Below, one piece after another: positions 33,722-42,110 of a stretch of 64,000 nt of DNA. This stretch comes from Thermosipho ferrireducens. Lineage in GTDB: Bacteria; Thermotogota; Thermotogae; Thermotogales; Fervidobacteriaceae. Both the position numbers and the translations under genes were made by a program. Position 1 is the first letter of the stretch. Every line of letters begins with the position of its first letter. The notes below the pieces were generated by a model. The model did no database searches. It had not been told where the DNA came from and was given only the letters and a program-made list of their open reading frames with translations. The DNA lies in contig NZ_CP071446.1 in the NCBI RefSeq assembly GCF_017358165.1, forward strand, positions 310,001 to 374,000. Direction: 5' to 3'.

Positions 33722-34369
33722 TTATCTAAAAATCAATCTTTTTATTTTCATCCTTTTACTTCTTCTACTTTTTATTTTGAATATTTCCGTAGAGTTTGCA
33801 ACAGTAATATATGCCCTTTCACCTTCAACTAAAAACTCTTCAAAAAAATCTATGTCATCCTGTGATGAAAGACCTGGAACATATGTCATCCTAAATTCAT
33901 ATTCTATGTTAGATGTTCTCAAAATTTTTATCGTTTCTGATATACTTTCCCAGTAACGGCCATACACATTTACCAACCTGCTATAATTTTCAGGCTTAGC
34001 TTTAATGTCTACTGCCACATAATCTATCAGATTTTGTTCAATTAATTTATAAATCATATCCGGGTTCGTACCATTTGTATCGATTTTTATCATATATTCC
34101 ATGTCTTTTACCTGTTTTACAAACTCTATTAAATCATTATGTATTGTTGGCTCACCACCAGTAATACATACTGCACTTATTCTTGCCCTTAAAAATTTTA
34201 ACCTGTCCAACATCTCATCTTCAGAGATTACTTTATATTCATTTGCATATGCTATTTTCCAATTATGACACCATTGACATCTAAAATTACAGCCGCCTGT
34301 ATAAACAACGGAAGATATTCTTCTAGGATAATCTACAAAACTGAAAGTTCTAATACCGGCCAGAATCAT
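33722..34369 (-). CDS. nrdG: Anaerobic ribonucleotide reductase-activating protein (radical SAM)
   Basis: 215-residue radical SAM enzyme that generates the glycyl radical on NrdD. The cluster motif is GGCNFRCQWCHNW (CxxxCxxC) and the SAM-binding segment CITGGEPTIH. It is the longer type resembling pyruvate formate-lyase activases. ATG 34369 is chosen: AAAAAGGTGA, which contains the nrdD stop, is its ribosome site, and the GTG at 34378 lies inside it. Together with nrdD it supplies deoxynucleotides without oxygen. Confidence 0.9.
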   Translation of the reverse strand: MILAGIRTFSFVDYPRRISSVVYTGGCNFRCQWCHNWKIAYANEYKVISEDEMLDRLKFLRARISAVCITGGEPTIHNDLIEFVKQVKDMEYMIKIDTNGTNPDMIYKLIEQNLIDYVAVDIKAKPENYSRLVNVYGRYWESISETIKILRTSNIEYEFRMTYVPGLSSQDDIDFFEEFLVEGERAYITVANSTEIFKIKSRRSKRMKIKRLIFR

Positions 34370-34374
34370 ATAAT

Positions 34375-36249
34375 TCACCTTTTTAAAGTCGCATTATCAA
34401 ATTTAAACTGTATTCTTTCATAGTATTCCTGCTGTTTCCCATCATTCCAATTCTGTACCGGTCTATAATATCCAACAACTCTTGAATAAACTTCTGTTTC
34501 TTTTCCACAGTATGGACACTTAAAATACTCACCGGTTATATAGCCATGCTCAAGGCAAATTGAAAATGTAGGTGTTATACTCATATAAGGTAAGGAATAA
34601 TTCTCAAAACTATACTGGATAAATTCTTTTAAAGTTTCTGGATCGGTAATTTTTTCCCCAACATAAATATGTACAACTGTCCCTCCAGTCCATCTGTTTT
34701 GCAACCCTTCTTGATGCTCCAGTAAATCAAAAGGATCTTCAAAATAATTCACAGGAGGATGTACTGAATTTGTATAATATGGCTTTTCGTCTGTTCCCGC
34801 ATGTTTTATTAAGCTACCAAATTCTTTTTTATCCAATTTCGCAAGTCTATAACTTGCTCCCTCCGCAGGTGATGCTTCTAAATTGTACAAATTTCCCGTT
34901 TCCCTACTGAACTCATCTAACTTAGCCAACATATAATCCATAATTTCCTGAGCAAACTTTTTCCCATTCATCGACACTATACCTTCCTGGATCCCAAAAT
35001 TAACAAGACCCTCATGCATCCCAACAAGTCCTATTGTAGAGAAATGATTAGCCCAGTACTGTCCTGTTAACCTATAAACGCTATCCAGATACACTTTTGT
35101 ATACGGATATAACCCTTTTTTAGTCCAATTTTCAATGTAAATCCTTTTAATTTCCAGAGCTTCTTTTGCAACATTCATTACTTCGTCCAATATACTATAA
35201 AATCTATTTACATTTCCCTTTGAAAGAAACATTATCCTTGGAATATTAATAGTAACAACACCTATTGAACCCGTTAAAGGATTCGAAGCAAACAAGCTTC
35301 CTCGTCTTTTTATTACTATATTGCCATCTTCACCGTTATTTTCCGTTGTAAAACCATACGAAAGTTCCTTTAAATGCTCCAGCACCTGCCTGTTATCAAG
35401 CTTTAAACGACAGCACATTGACCTCGCATCCTCCGGTTTCATATCAGAATTAATATAATTTGCAAAATATGGTGTTCCATATTTCATTGTCATAAGGATG
35501 ATCATATTCGCAACTTCACTATCCCATTTAAAATTTCTTGTAATATTATAAGTTGGTATAGGAAATGAGAAAGGTCTTCCATTATAATCACCCTCAAGCA
35601 TAATTTCCACAAATGCTTTATTTAAAATGTCCATTTCTTTTTGAAACTCAGAATACGTTTCCTTTTGCTCCTCCCCGCCAATAATTACATGTTTATTTCT
35701 GTGAGTCGAAGGAACCGTTAAATCCATTGTAATGTTACTGAAGGGAGATTGAAAACCTACCCTTGTTGGAACATTCATATTAAAAATAAACTCCTGCAAT
35801 GCCTGTTTTACTTCATAATAATTAAGATTATCATACCTTATAAAAGGGGCAAGTAATGTATCAAAATTTGAAAACGCAACGGCACCAGCAGTTTCCCCCT
35901 GCAACGTGTATAAAAAATTAACAATCTGACCCAGAGCAGTTCTAAAATGTTTAGCAGGGCCTGATGCAACTTTCCCGGAAACTCCGTTAAATCCTTTTCT
36001 CAATAACTCCTCAAGGTCCCAGCCAACACAATATGAAGCCAAAACCCCCAGATCATGGATATGTATAAAACCCTTTATGTAATATTCTTTAATTTTTTTA
36101 TTGTACCTGTCGTAAATTTCTTCCAGCCAGAATCTTTTTATTACCTCCTGATAAATATGATTGTTTAATCCCTGCAAAGAGTACTGCATATTTGAATTTT
36201 CTCTTACTTTCCAATCATTATCATTAATATAATCATAAACTAAACGCAT
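34375..36249 (-). CDS. nrdD: Anaerobic (class III) ribonucleoside-triphosphate reductase
   Basis: 624-residue glycyl-radical enzyme. Conserved segments include HIHDLGVLASYCVGWDLEEL, GGTVVHIYVGEK and, near the C-terminus, a zinc site (CLEHGYITGEYFKCPYCG, arranged CxxH-CxxC) followed by the glycyl-radical loop RVVGYYRP. No N-terminal ATP-cone is evident; the protein begins MRLVYDYINDNDW. ATG 36249 follows GAGGGGGGAAGAAA; an upstream frame from 36294 crosses a predicted operator and is rejected. Two NrdR-like boxes lie just upstream. nrdG is 5 bases on. Confidence 0.94.
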   Translation of the reverse strand: MRLVYDYINDNDWKVRENSNMQYSLQGLNNHIYQEVIKRFWLEEIYDRYNKKIKEYYIKGFIHIHDLGVLASYCVGWDLEELLRKGFNGVSGKVASGPAKHFRTALGQIVNFLYTLQGETAGAVAFSNFDTLLAPFIRYDNLNYYEVKQALQEFIFNMNVPTRVGFQSPFSNITMDLTVPSTHRNKHVIIGGEEQKETYSEFQKEMDILNKAFVEIMLEGDYNGRPFSFPIPTYNITRNFKWDSEVANMIILMTMKYGTPYFANYINSDMKPEDARSMCCRLKLDNRQVLEHLKELSYGFTTENNGEDGNIVIKRRGSLFASNPLTGSIGVVTINIPRIMFLSKGNVNRFYSILDEVMNVAKEALEIKRIYIENWTKKGLYPYTKVYLDSVYRLTGQYWANHFSTIGLVGMHEGLVNFGIQEGIVSMNGKKFAQEIMDYMLAKLDEFSRETGNLYNLEASPAEGASYRLAKLDKKEFGSLIKHAGTDEKPYYTNSVHPPVNYFEDPFDLLEHQEGLQNRWTGGTVVHIYVGEKITDPETLKEFIQYSFENYSLPYMSITPTFSICLEHGYITGEYFKCPYCGKETEVYSRVVGYYRPVQNWNDGKQQEYYERIQFKFDNATLKR

Positions 36250-36275
36250 TTTCTTCCCCCCTCTTTTCAGAATTA

Positions 36276-36323
36276 CCACAACATATTGTATCATATTGTA
36301 TAGTTATACACAATATATAGTAT
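36276..36323 (-). promoter_or_regulatory. Pair of NrdR-like operator boxes upstream of nrdD
   Basis: On the minus strand ATACTATATATTGTGT (36323-36308) and ATACAATATGTTGTGG (36291-36276) both resemble the NrdR consensus acaCwATATaTwGtgt. Their centres are 32 bases apart, about three helical turns, the usual geometry for NrdR pairs. The proximal box ends 27 bases before the nrdD start. nrdR itself is not in this window. Confidence 0.65.
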
Positions 36324-36439
36324 TTTAATTTATTAAATAGAAGTTTTGCAAAATCAAATATTTAATAGAGATACTGACAAATGTTAATTTTTTTTAAAGG
36401 ACTTTTTCATATTAACATGTTTAAAAACCACATGAATAT

Positions 36440-37025
36440 ACAACCTGGGAAGACCTTAAAAGGTGGCGAATCCACTCGATATTCTGAGGAACAAAGTGCT
36501 GAAGGAGATGTCATTTTGAGGAATACAATGATGAGGGAGATTATTTCTTATTGTCATTCCGAGTGAAACGGGGAACCTTGTTTTTTACTAACTCTCGTCA
36601 ATACTCGGTAAATCAAGATTCCTCGTCGTATGCACTCCTCGGAATGACATAAAAACAGAATGCTTTTCCGAACGTATGTGAGGAATCTTGTTTTTTCTTA
36701 CCAATCTTGCTAATTTTGCCAATCTCACTAATTATAAGATTCCTCACCCTTCGGGTTCGGAATGACATGAACGGTAGATTCCTCGTCGCTACGCTCCTCG
36801 GAATGACATGGGTGAAAGCTAACCTCGCTAATCTCGCAAGATCCTTCGCACTTTGTGCTCAGGACAGGCCTTGCTAATCTTGCTAAATACAAGATTCCTC
36901 GCCCTTTATGTTCGGAATGACACCCCTTTTCCTGTCATCCCAAGGAACGAAGTGACGAGAGATCTTATTTTACCAACTCTCGCCAGATTAAGATTCTTCA
37001 TTACTGCGTTCCTCGAAATGGTAGA
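36440..37025. repeat. Repeat cluster 2: at least three MITE-like elements and solo arms
   Basis: Gene-free region between the nrdD promoter and the flgJ stop. Paired elements span 36553-36648, 36665-36766 (left arm truncated) and 36934-37020 (more degenerate). Each has a left arm GTCATTCCGA...GAGGAATCTT, a T-run, a spacer built from CTCGCTAAC/CTTGCTAAT-like 9-mers, and a right arm AAGATTCCTC...TCGGAATGAC. A solo right arm lies at 36776-36809 and a partial one at about 36891-36921. Open frames through this region are composed of repeat sequence and are not taken as genes. The stretch 36324-36440 is plain AT-rich DNA. Confidence 0.8.
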
Positions 37026-37053
37026 AAGGAAACACTAACTCTTGCTACCCACA

Positions 37054-37386
37054 TTACTTTGACTCAACTTTATACTTTCCAACATTTCTTAATACTGTGT
37101 TTTTGCTGTACATTTTTCCACCGAGGGATTTATAAACTTCATCAGTAAGGATTTTCAAATCACTGCCTGCTGCTTTTTTAGAATATTCGTATAGTAGATT
37201 TTCTCTAAACCATTTTTCCCCAAAGCTTTCCGGTATTAAGCGTGATTTTGGAATTGTGTCATACATTTTTCTAAATACCTGGAAGAAAAATTGAGCAACA
37301 AATTCCTCGGAAACTTTTTTTAACTTATCATTACTATTCTGGCTAATTGGAGCATTTTTGAAGTTGAAATTATTAAAAACCTTCAT
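37054..37386 (-). CDS. flgJ: FlgJ-type rod-binding protein without muramidase domain
   Basis: 110 residues corresponding only to the N-terminal rod-binding domain of FlgJ: LKKVSEEFVAQFFFQVFRKMY is the family helix, followed by GEKWFRENLLYEYSKKAAGS. The C-terminal glucosaminidase domain of proteobacterial FlgJ is missing, as in many bacteria outside the gamma group. It would cap or chaperone rod assembly. ATG 37386 follows AGGGGGAATAAT. It overlaps nothing but lies 15 bases after the flgI stop. The peptidoglycan-opening activity must come from another protein. Confidence 0.8.
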   Translation of the reverse strand: MKVFNNFNFKNAPISQNSNDKLKKVSEEFVAQFFFQVFRKMYDTIPKSRLIPESFGEKWFRENLLYEYSKKAAGSDLKILTDEVYKSLGGKMYSKNTVLRNVGKYKVESK

Positions 37387-37400
37387 ATTATTCCCCCTGA

Positions 37401-38390
37401 TCACATTATTTTAACTTCTGCAAATATTACTCCCGCTTTGTATAACTCCTGAATTATTCCTATTATATCCTGAGGGGTTGCTCCCAGCGCTTTTAACGCC
37501 GCTATCAAATTTGAAATTGTAGCCTGTTTTTCATCTATCTTTCCATTTTCTATACTTATCACAAAATTACCGTAGCTTAATGTAAAATCAGCTATTTTGA
37601 CATTGCCTCCAAATATAACCGTCCCCGTTCTTTCGTTTATTACCACTTTTGCAGGTTGGTCAGGCACAACCTCTATCTCTTCAATTATAGAAAGAAAAGT
37701 AATTAAATCATCTGAAAAAGCATCTGGTATCAAAACTTTTATAGAAGATGGATCAACTGCTTTCGCAAGTCGCGACTGAAATTTTTCATTAATAGCAAGC
37801 GCTACCCTCGCAGAAGTGGTTACATCTGGATTCATCAGTAAAATGGTTATACTATTATCATCAACTATATTAGAAGGAATTTCACGTTCAATCAACGCCC
37901 CACCTGGAATGTATCCAGTTACCTTAAAGCGTTTTTGAAGATTTATACTCGACTTAACGTCGCTACCTCCAACAGAAACAGGACCCTGAGCAACTGCATA
38001 TACATTGCCATCAGCACCGTACAAGGGAGTTTGAACAAGTACACCGTTTTCCAGACTTTTAGCATTTCCAATAGAAGCAACAATAACATCAAGTCTCATT
38101 CCTTCTTTATAAAAAGCGGGGATATCTGCTGTCACCATAACCAGCGCCGTGTTGTTTGATTTTATATCTGCTTCTGTTATTGGTATACCAAAATTCTTAA
38201 ACATGTTAGCAAGCAAAGGAGAATTTAATGTTCCGCCATCACCTGTTCCATTCAAGCCTACAACTATTCCCACACCAAAAAGCTGATTATCACGAGCCCC
38301 TCTGAACTTTGCTATATCTTTTATTCTCACAACTGTAGAAAAAGCAAGAAAAACAATCAATAATAATCCTATAATTGCTGTTCTCTTCAT
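37401..38390 (-). CDS. flgI: Flagellar P-ring protein FlgI
   Basis: 329 residues with a signal peptide (AIIGLLLIVFLAFSTVVRI) and the FlgI core: RIKDIAKFRGARDNQLFGVGIVVGLNGTGD, VMVTADIPAFYKEGMRLDV, and the C-terminal LIAALKALGATPQDIIGII. It forms the P ring around the rod in the peptidoglycan layer. Slightly shorter than the roughly 365 of E. coli. GGAGGAAAGCC precedes the ATG. It is third in flgA-flgH-flgI-flgJ. Confidence 0.95.
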   Translation of the reverse strand: MKRTAIIGLLLIVFLAFSTVVRIKDIAKFRGARDNQLFGVGIVVGLNGTGDGGTLNSPLLANMFKNFGIPITEADIKSNNTALVMVTADIPAFYKEGMRLDVIVASIGNAKSLENGVLVQTPLYGADGNVYAVAQGPVSVGGSDVKSSINLQKRFKVTGYIPGGALIEREIPSNIVDDNSITILLMNPDVTTSARVALAINEKFQSRLAKAVDPSSIKVLIPDAFSDDLITFLSIIEEIEVVPDQPAKVVINERTGTVIFGGNVKIADFTLSYGNFVISIENGKIDEKQATISNLIAALKALGATPQDIIGIIQELYKAGVIFAEVKIM

Positions 38391-38401
38391 GGCTTTCCTC
38401 C

Positions 38402-38989
38402 TTATCTAAAAAGCTCAGCTATACTTGCTAATATAAGGCCAAGCCAGCTTCCCTCGTTTGGATCATCCTGAAAAACTATTTTCCCATTTTCCCAGATTTG
38501 AGCATTCATTATATCTGATGAATCAACTGTATTTTTTGCCGAAATTACCATGGGACTAACCCATCCGGTTATCACTATTTCTCTTAATTCATTCCCGACT
38601 TTTATGTTTTTTCTTCCCTCAATATATAGATTCCCATATTCGTCCACCTGTTTAACAATTGCTGTTATTTCAACTATCACGCTTGTCTGACTTTTATTTG
38701 ATGTTTTTACCCTGTCGCTATCTTTAATTGGAATAAAACCTGAAAGGTCTGTACCTAAAAGTTTTGTTCCATTATTAATTGCATTGAGAATTACATTTTT
38801 AAAAGAGTCTACTTCAGAGCTTGTGGAAAACCTGGGAGTTTCATAAACTAATACGTTAATAGCATCACCCACTTTTGACGCTCTGGGAGATGCTATAATA
38901 TGCCCAAACTTCCCTGAAGGATTATATATAGAATTTGCCAGTAAAATACTCAAACTTAACATAAAAACTATCATAAAAATTTTCCTCAT
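38402..38989 (-). CDS. flgH: Flagellar L-ring protein FlgH
   Basis: 195 residues with signal peptide (FMIVFMLSLSILLANS) and L-ring segments: DAINVLVYETPRFSTSS, ITAIVKQVDEYGNLYIEGRKNI and ITGWVSPMVIS. E. coli FlgH is a lipoprotein; here no Cys follows the signal peptide, so the ring is held without lipid. It starts inside the end of flgA (overlap of 4 bases) behind GGAGGTGTTAAA. Its presence shows the flagellum crosses an outer membrane. Confidence 0.9.
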   Translation of the reverse strand: MRKIFMIVFMLSLSILLANSIYNPSGKFGHIIASPRASKVGDAINVLVYETPRFSTSSEVDSFKNVILNAINNGTKLLGTDLSGFIPIKDSDRVKTSNKSQTSVIVEITAIVKQVDEYGNLYIEGRKNIKVGNELREIVITGWVSPMVISAKNTVDSSDIMNAQIWENGKIVFQDDPNEGSWLGLILASIAELFR

Positions 38990-39921
38990 TTTAACACCTC
39001 CAAAACCCTGAGAAGAGGCCCTTTTACAATTATTCCATAAACCAATTTCCCTGTATCCACGTTTCTTGCTTTTATTACATCACCAATATTTCCATCTTCC
39101 ATAGCTCTCAAAAGCGCTGTTACCTTAACCCCTGGTAGTTCTACAATACCTATTAACAACTGTCCAGTAACCACATCGGGTATTTTATCCAGATATTCTT
39201 TTAATATAGCTTCGCCTTCTTTAAATGATTTTCGGGCTATCATTGGAAGTTCGGAAACATTTACTGGTGTACCGTGTAACGACAAAATGTTAACAGACTT
39301 TCTTATTATGTCTTTGTCAGTTACCTGCTCTCCATAGTTTATATTTCTTGCAGCTACAGGGATTTTCCTGAAAAGTTCTGCCTTAAGATTTATATTATAA
39401 TATCCCACTGTTCTTCCAGATTTTTTCAAAGAAAATCTTACAAGAAAATTCCCGACCGCACCTCCCAAAAGTTTTATTGAATAATTGTCATGCTCAACAA
39501 TAGTACCATAAGAACTTGTAATTGTAGCGTAAGCTCCTTCCGGCAAAGACGATAAAACCAAATTTTTTGCCATTTTGTAGGCTTTTTCAACGGTAAGCGT
39601 AGAGGAGGTGCTTTCACTAACCACTACAGGCGAATAAGAAACACTTATAAAACCTTCTGTAGGTGTGGCTTCAATATCGGAAGTAACTCTCGATAATCGC
39701 TGCAAAATATACTTTACACTTATGTCGATTTTTCCGTTTTCAGGAATATATGCCAGAATAATATTTCTCAGTGTTGTAGCATCGAATGTAACATAAGTAG
39801 CACTCACATCATATACGGTTACAACATTTGTAGTAACCGTAGCAAATGGTAAAAATTCAATGTAAGCACCTAAAACTATTGCTTGCCCCAAAAAAGCCAA
39901 AAAGAGAAAAAACTTTTTCAT
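38986..39921 (-). CDS. flgA: Flagellar P-ring assembly chaperone FlgA
   Basis: 311 residues with signal peptide (FFLFLAFLGQAIVLGA). The C-terminal SAF-type domain is clear: RKIPVAARNINYGEQVTDKDI, LPMIARKSFKEGEAILKEYL and DVIKARNVDTGKLVYGIIV. FlgA helps FlgI subunits assemble into the P ring. The N-terminal 150 residues are poorly conserved, longer than in E. coli FlgA (219 residues). The ATG lacks a close ribosome site; GGAGA in the gyrB tail is 16 bases away. First of the flgA-H-I-J set, immediately behind gyrB. Confidence 0.88.
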   Translation of the reverse strand: MKKFFLFLAFLGQAIVLGAYIEFLPFATVTTNVVTVYDVSATYVTFDATTLRNIILAYIPENGKIDISVKYILQRLSRVTSDIEATPTEGFISVSYSPVVVSESTSSTLTVEKAYKMAKNLVLSSLPEGAYATITSSYGTIVEHDNYSIKLLGGAVGNFLVRFSLKKSGRTVGYYNINLKAELFRKIPVAARNINYGEQVTDKDIIRKSVNILSLHGTPVNVSELPMIARKSFKEGEAILKEYLDKIPDVVTGQLLIGIVELPGVKVTALLRAMEDGNIGDVIKARNVDTGKLVYGIIVKGPLLRVLEVLK

Positions 39922-39926
39922 TTTTA

Positions 39927-41810
39927 CTAAACATCGATCTCCTTCACCTGTAATGCGTGTCTTATTATAAATTCTCTTCTGCTTTCTGTATCATTTCCCA
40001 TTAACATTTCAAACAGTTCATCAGCCTCTTCTGCATCTTCTATCGTTACCTTTAAAAGCTTTCTTTTTTGCGGATCCATTGTTGTTTCCCAGAGCTGCTC
40101 GGGATTCATTTCTCCAAGACCTTTATATCTTTGAATATCGTATTTTTTGTCCCCAATTTCTTCTTTTAACTCTTCCAGCTCTTCATCGCTGTAGACATAA
40201 TATATTGTTCTTCCAACAGAGACTTTATACAGAGGTGGTTGAGCTATATAAATTCTTTCGTGATCTATAAGTTCTTTCATATACCTGTAGAAAAGTGTAA
40301 GTAGCAGTGTTCTTATATGAGCCCCGTCAACATCAGCGTCAGTCATAATTATTATCTTCCCATAACGTAATTTTTTTACATCAAAGTCATCGCCTATTCC
40401 CGTTCCAAGAGCTGTGATAATATCCCGAATCTGCTCATTTTTTAAGAGTTTAAGCCAGCTGCTTTTTTCCACGTTAAGTATTTTACCTCGCAAAGGTAGA
40501 ATTGCTTGAAAATTCCTATCGCGCGCCTGCTTTGCAGATCCTCCCGCCGAATCTCCCTCAACAATAAACAATTCAGATTCTTCAAGCTTTTTTGTGATAC
40601 AGTCCGCCAGTTTTCCAGGCAGAGAAGAACTGCCAAAAACGCTCTTTCTTTTTACCATTTCTCGAGCATGTTTTGCCGCTTCACGTGCTTTTCTTGCTTC
40701 AAGTGCTTTTTGTAAGATTATTTTCAGTGTTGTCTCGTTTACTTCAAAAAATTCCAGAAGTTTTTCCCTTATAACTTTTGCAACTGCCTCCTGAACTTCT
40801 TCGTTTCCTAACTTCGATTTTGTTTGCCCTTCAAATTCCGGAGTTCCTATCATCAAAACACTGATTATTGCTGCCATTCCTTCTCTTATATCTTCTCCTC
40901 TGATAGTGAAGTTCTTTATCATACCTATCTTTTTTCCAAGCTCATTTATTAATCTGGTAAATGCGCTCTTAAATCCTGTAACATGAGTTCCACCTTCTAC
41001 TGTACGAATATTATTAACAAATGAAAGAATTCTTTCATTATCAGATGTTGTATACTGGAAAACCAATTCCACTTTCGTAGATTTATACTCTCCAACAATA
41101 TGAACAGGTTCGTGAAGAGTCCTTGCATTTTTATTTACATAACTTATAAATTCTTTAAGCCCACCTGTAAAATGATATGTTTTCTCTGTTCCGTCACGTT
41201 CATCCTTAAAAAAGATGGTCACATTTGGATTTAAAAAAGCAAGATCGCGAAGCCTTATCATTATTGTATCTGAGTCAAACTCTGTTGTTGAAAAAATAGT
41301 AGCATCAGGCTTAAATCTTACAATTGTTCCACGTTTTTCAGTTTCACCAAGAATTTTCACATCGAACAACGGCACTCCTCTTTCGTATTTTTGATAGTAA
41401 ATTTTTCCATCCCTATGAACTTCCACTTCAAGCCATTCTGAGAGTGCGTTAACAACTGAGGCACCTACCCCATGAAGACCTCCACTCACTTTGTAAGAAT
41501 CTTTTGTAAACTTCCCTCCTGCATGCAGGGTTGTCATAACAACTTCAAGTGCACTTCTTTTTGTTTCAGGATGTATGTCAACAGGAATTCCTCTCCCGTT
41601 ATCTTCTATCTCAACACTCCCATCCTTAAAAATGGTTATTTTTATACTGTCACAATATCCCTGCAGCGCCTCATCAATACTGTTATCCACTATTTCGTAA
41701 ATAAGATGATGAAGTCCCGCTTTACCTGTAGAACCTATATACATCCCCGGGCGCTGTCTCACGGGTTCCAATCCCTTTAAAACCTTTATTTGCTTTGCAC
41801 TGTATTCCAT
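39927..41810 (-). CDS. gyrB: DNA gyrase subunit B
   Basis: 627-residue type IIA topoisomerase B subunit. GHKL ATPase motifs YEIVDNSIDEALQGYCD, DNGRGIPVDIHPETKRSALE and GGLHGVGASVVNALS; transducer; TOPRIM with EGDSAGGSAKQARDR and DADVDGAHIRTLLL; and the C-terminal GLGEMNPEQLWETTMDP. The lack of the enterobacterial insert and the HPETKRSALEVV segment favour GyrB over ParE, and many Thermotogota carry a single type II enzyme. AAAGGAGG precedes the ATG. It follows a DUF721 gene with no gap. Confidence 0.93.
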   Translation of the reverse strand: MEYSAKQIKVLKGLEPVRQRPGMYIGSTGKAGLHHLIYEIVDNSIDEALQGYCDSIKITIFKDGSVEIEDNGRGIPVDIHPETKRSALEVVMTTLHAGGKFTKDSYKVSGGLHGVGASVVNALSEWLEVEVHRDGKIYYQKYERGVPLFDVKILGETEKRGTIVRFKPDATIFSTTEFDSDTIMIRLRDLAFLNPNVTIFFKDERDGTEKTYHFTGGLKEFISYVNKNARTLHEPVHIVGEYKSTKVELVFQYTTSDNERILSFVNNIRTVEGGTHVTGFKSAFTRLINELGKKIGMIKNFTIRGEDIREGMAAIISVLMIGTPEFEGQTKSKLGNEEVQEAVAKVIREKLLEFFEVNETTLKIILQKALEARKAREAAKHAREMVKRKSVFGSSSLPGKLADCITKKLEESELFIVEGDSAGGSAKQARDRNFQAILPLRGKILNVEKSSWLKLLKNEQIRDIITALGTGIGDDFDVKKLRYGKIIIMTDADVDGAHIRTLLLTLFYRYMKELIDHERIYIAQPPLYKVSVGRTIYYVYSDEELEELKEEIGDKKYDIQRYKGLGEMNPEQLWETTMDPQKRKLLKVTIEDAEEADELFEMLMGNDTESRREFIIRHALQVKEIDV

Positions 41811-42110
41811 TCAAAAACCTCCTTTATAGCCTCTTCTAACAACAATTTTTTCAATAGCTTTAAATCCTATTTTTTTGTTTAACTCTTCCTTTATCTTTTC
41901 TCTAAAAAAGACCATTTCTGTAACATATATCTGGTCATCACAATGTATATAAAGAACACCTTTTGAAAATTTTGTAGAAAAACAATGCTCTGAAAAAGGT
42001 ATGCCTATTATCCTGGAAAGTTCGCTCTTTGCAACAGTACCTATGTACACTGTTCTAAAAAAATTATTTCTCTTTGATAATTCCTTCAAAACTTCACTGA
42101 ATCTTTGCAT
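41811..42110 (-). CDS. DUF721/DciA-like protein
   Basis: 99 residues of the DUF721 family: ELSRIIGIPFSEHCFSTKF and GVLYIHCDDQIYVTEMVFFREKIKEELNKKIG fit the compact KH-like DciA domain. DciA helps load the replicative helicase in bacteria lacking DnaC, and its gene is often near gyrB or recF, as here. GAGGAG precedes the ATG at 42110, which overlaps the end of the upstream PLP-enzyme gene by 17 bases. Assignment rests on length, pattern and neighbourhood. Confidence 0.65.
   Translation of the reverse strand: MQRFSEVLKELSKRNNFFRTVYIGTVAKSELSRIIGIPFSEHCFSTKFSKGVLYIHCDDQIYVTEMVFFREKIKEELNKKIGFKAIEKIVVRRGYKGGF

Noticed and set aside
36381-37038. Plus-strand open frames in repeat cluster 2, and a similar pair at 46577-46876
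   Set aside because: Their translations are just the repeat arms read through (for example PRNEVTRDL-like strings), they lack ribosome sites, and they change frame between copies.
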